A stretch of DNA of 64,000 bases from Plecoglossus altivelis (lineage: Eukaryota; Chordata; Actinopteri; Osmeriformes; Plecoglossidae), in NCBI GenBank assembly GCA_036571765.1, contig BROE01000019.1:7420930-7484929 (forward strand). Reading direction: 5' to 3'. Under the pieces are notes generated by a model. That model searched no databases. It was not told where the DNA came from and saw nothing but the letters and a program-made list of their open reading frames with translations. Positions 61,867 to 64,000 of this stretch are shown here, in pieces; position 1 is the first letter of the stretch; every line of letters starts with the position of its first letter. Position numbers and translations under genes: made by a program.

Positions 61867-63103
61867 ATGCAAAATCATTCAGATGACACGATAGAGTGTC
61901 ACCCATTGTTTGGAGGCGCGTTGTCAGCTACCATCCCACGTAATGCCAAAGACGTAAGGTAAGTGAATGAGGTATTGCATTTTTCACGCATCGTGTAACT
62001 GCAAAGTTTACAGGAGGCACTGCTGAGGAACAGAAATGTACAGTACGATCCGGTACTGTAGAGTCTACTCTAATACACACAGGGAGTTTCTTTGGATAAA
62101 AACGATGAAAGTTCCCCCTCCAACCCTTCCTTCTCTGTGCAGCGAATTGAGGGAGATCCCTGACAACCAGGAAGTGTTTGCCCACGAGCACACTGACCAG
62201 AGCATCATCGTGGAGCTGCTGGAGTTCCAAAGTCACGTGGAGAACGAGGATGCGGCTAGGTGAGCTAACCCAGGGAGGTGTTGACTCCACAAACAACAAC
62301 AACAACAGCAACATCTTGTCACATATGACCCACCACCATTGGTTCCTGCAGGTATCACTTTGAGGATGTAGCGGGCAGTAACAAGGCAGCGGGCCCAGGG
62401 ACGTCAGAGGTGAACACAGTTCAGGCTCTGCCCAAGGCGGAGCTCTCCATGCAGGAGTGCAGCTCTGCCTGGCTGCTGTCTGGAACCCAGGCAGTATCCA
62501 AGTTCAACGAGGAGGTACCTGTGTATCGCAAACACTATGTTTGATCATAGCTGTTGGCTATATTAACCCTTCGTTCATCTGATCGCTTGATTAAGTGTTG
62601 TCTGATCTTTGTCTGCAGGCGAAAAATATTGTGAGCATTCATCTGGGTTTGTTCCGGCTGCCCCAGTTCTCCACAGATATCCTGGTAACCTTCAACAACC
62701 CCCTCACCATCAGGTATGCACGTGTTTCACCATATGTAAAACACTCTCTCGCTTGGTTTTACATCACATTGACTTAAATCAGCCTCCAAACGGCTAATTT
62801 TGTAGGCTAACCCAATCTAGAAACAGGTGTAACATGCATTGATTTGATTTAGCACACGCATATATTCAATGCACCGTAGAGAGAATTGGAACTTAGAACT
62901 TAGACCCCTTGGATCTGCTGTAGAATGTTCTGCTATTGAGCTATACCCTAACATAGCCTCCCTCCTCCTCTGGCTTGTGTTGCAGCGCAAACAGCAGCAG
63001 TGCGGTGCAAGCAAGCAACCTGCCCACTCATGCCTGGACCATACAGGACTTGGAGAGCTTGCTGCAGTCTCTGAAACTGCATGACCCAGGAGTGTTTGGA
63101 TAG
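61867..63103 (+). CDS. rangrf: Ran guanine nucleotide release factor (MOG1)
   Basis: This protein binds RAN in the nucleus; in mammals it also promotes delivery of the cardiac sodium channel Nav1.5 to the membrane. Exons are 61867-61958, 62143-62259, 62352-62514, 62619-62713 and 62986-63103. They total 585 nt, or 194 residues (human 186). Conserved stretches are HPLFGGALSATIPRNAKDVS, LREIPDNQEVFAHEHTDQSI, VELLEFQSHV, ARYHFEDVAGSNKA, CSSAWLLSGTQAVSKFNEEA, HLGLFRLPQFSTDILVTFN and the end SLKLHDPGVFG. The start at 61867 gives the normal MOG1 N-terminus. All introns are GT-AG and all joins are in phase. Confidence 0.95.
62884..62950 (-). repeat. tRNA-derived SINE in rangrf intron 4
   Basis: On the minus strand it reads GGGTATAGCTCAATAGCAGA, then ACATTCTACAGCAGATCCAA, then GGGGTCTAAGTTC, with the A box intact. 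It lies 36 bases upstream of the last rangrf exon. Confidence 0.6.
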
Positions 63104-64000
63104 TAGACAGGCCTCCTTTATGACATTCCACTGACCGAAGAGAAACCGTGCCAAACCTTGTCAAACTGCAGGTTCGGCTCTGCGGATAACTGAAGGTTTA
63201 CGTTGAAAACTATGAACTTGACCTCCTGGGAATGCTACTTCAGATGACATTTCTCTCTTCGTTTTATTCCAGCGTTCAGCTTCTGTCATGAACTGTTAAG
63301 CAAATGTAATGTTGAAAATGGGAACGTTTCATTAATGCAATTATTTTGAAGCAACTGCCATGCCATCCCAATACACTTTCCGCTCAACTGTACATCTTGT
63401 CAGTATATTCTTTTCTTGATTTGAGGAAAACTCAACTCATGCCATGGAGGTATAGACAATCATATTTTTAAGCACATTATTGTGAAATTTAAAAAGCATC
63501 ACAAGGAACTTGTTTTTGTTTAGTTCGAGTTTATTTTGAGTTCCCGTGAGGTTAGGTGGCGTTGCATATATTCATTTGTAACAAAAACAAGCATAATGTT
63601 ACGTTACATTTGTCTCAATCCTCAATTTGCAAAGTTGCAGTAACATGTTTCAGTAACAGTATTAATGATTGAGGTATTGCAGTCCTCCTATCGATCTCTT
63701 AATAGATACATCAATTACTGTCAATATTGTCACAAATAAGTACAGCCATTTTATTTTTGACAATCCATGGCACTAACAGAACCAGAGTCCTTATAACAGT
63801 AAGGCAAGTGGCAAGAATGACCGCAAACGTCTACATACCTGTCTCAGTTACAGACACTAAAGTTATACCGTTATATGAAAATGATCCTAATTCACAATAA
63901 ATCAATCAATGGCTCTTACAACAACGAAATAAAACACTGTCATAAAAATAAGTGCGTGAATGTGGAGAGCTGTTTGGAATGTACAACAGAAAACAATATG
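63104..64000. other. rangrf 3' flank to window end
   Basis: No coding exon was found. Plus-strand AATAAA occurs at 63896-63901 and 63925-63930. A minus-strand AATAAA (plus TTTATT) near 63530 would suit the 3' end of a convergent gene beyond the right edge. In human the neighbour SLC25A35 converges on RANGRF, but nothing here identifies it. Confidence 0.4.

Overview
This is nuclear DNA of a ray-finned (teleost-type) fish. The genes have many short exons with GT-AG introns, the spacers are rich in CA/GT, GA and ACAG microsatellites, and there are decayed tRNA-Cys-derived SINE copies. Several genes are typical of fish: zona pellucida AX, a secreted ZP3 without a visible membrane anchor, and a claudin-10-type gene. 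All exon models were built by hand from splice sites and reading phase. Apart from the left-edge partial gene, every main model closes to a whole number of codons.

Layout from left to right. 1-5147 (-): acadvl, very-long-chain acyl-CoA dehydrogenase, running off the left edge with 18 exons visible. 7382-13382 (-): dvl2, Dishevelled, complete with DIX, PDZ and DEP domains. 14227-17973 (-): a ZP3-like egg-coat gene with a long tail made of symmetric phase-1 mini-exons. 19272-23290 (+): taf6, a TFIID subunit. 23922-26353 (+): a four-pass TMEM272-like membrane protein. 27201-27965 (-): a small PTB-domain adaptor. 29451-30843 (+): a spermidine/thialysine acetyltransferase (SAT2-type). 32009-34124 (-): a claudin-10-like gene, with a second alternative first exon at 35108-35324. 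39205-40731 (-): fis1, mitochondrial fission. 41171-45501 (+): zpax-like egg-coat protein. 45967-50857 (-): arhgef15-like RhoGEF. 51983-55836 (-): grk1, rhodopsin kinase. 58917-61293 (-): a divergent protein phosphatase 1 inhibitor-2 relative. 61867-63103 (+): rangrf/MOG1. The largest spacers without a recognised gene are 35325-39204 and 55837-58916.

The genes form a mixed neighbourhood, not a pathway. Housekeeping genes (acadvl, taf6, fis1, rangrf) sit beside oocyte genes (ZP3-like, zpax), a photoreceptor gene (grk1) and epithelial or vascular genes (claudin, arhgef15). From memory of the human map, acadvl, dvl2, sat2, arhgef15 and rangrf have relatives on 17p13, while taf6, fis1 and ZP3 have relatives on 7q, so the block looks like a fish-specific rearrangement.

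The most interesting signals are: tandemly duplicated phase-1 exons in the ZP3-like tail; two interchangeable claudin first exons; an inhibitor-2 relative with a doubled SILK-type PP1-docking motif and a large proline/serine-rich insert; a zpax gene that seems to stop before the ZP-C half; a GC-AG intron; and splice sites built directly on microsatellites or SINE sequence.
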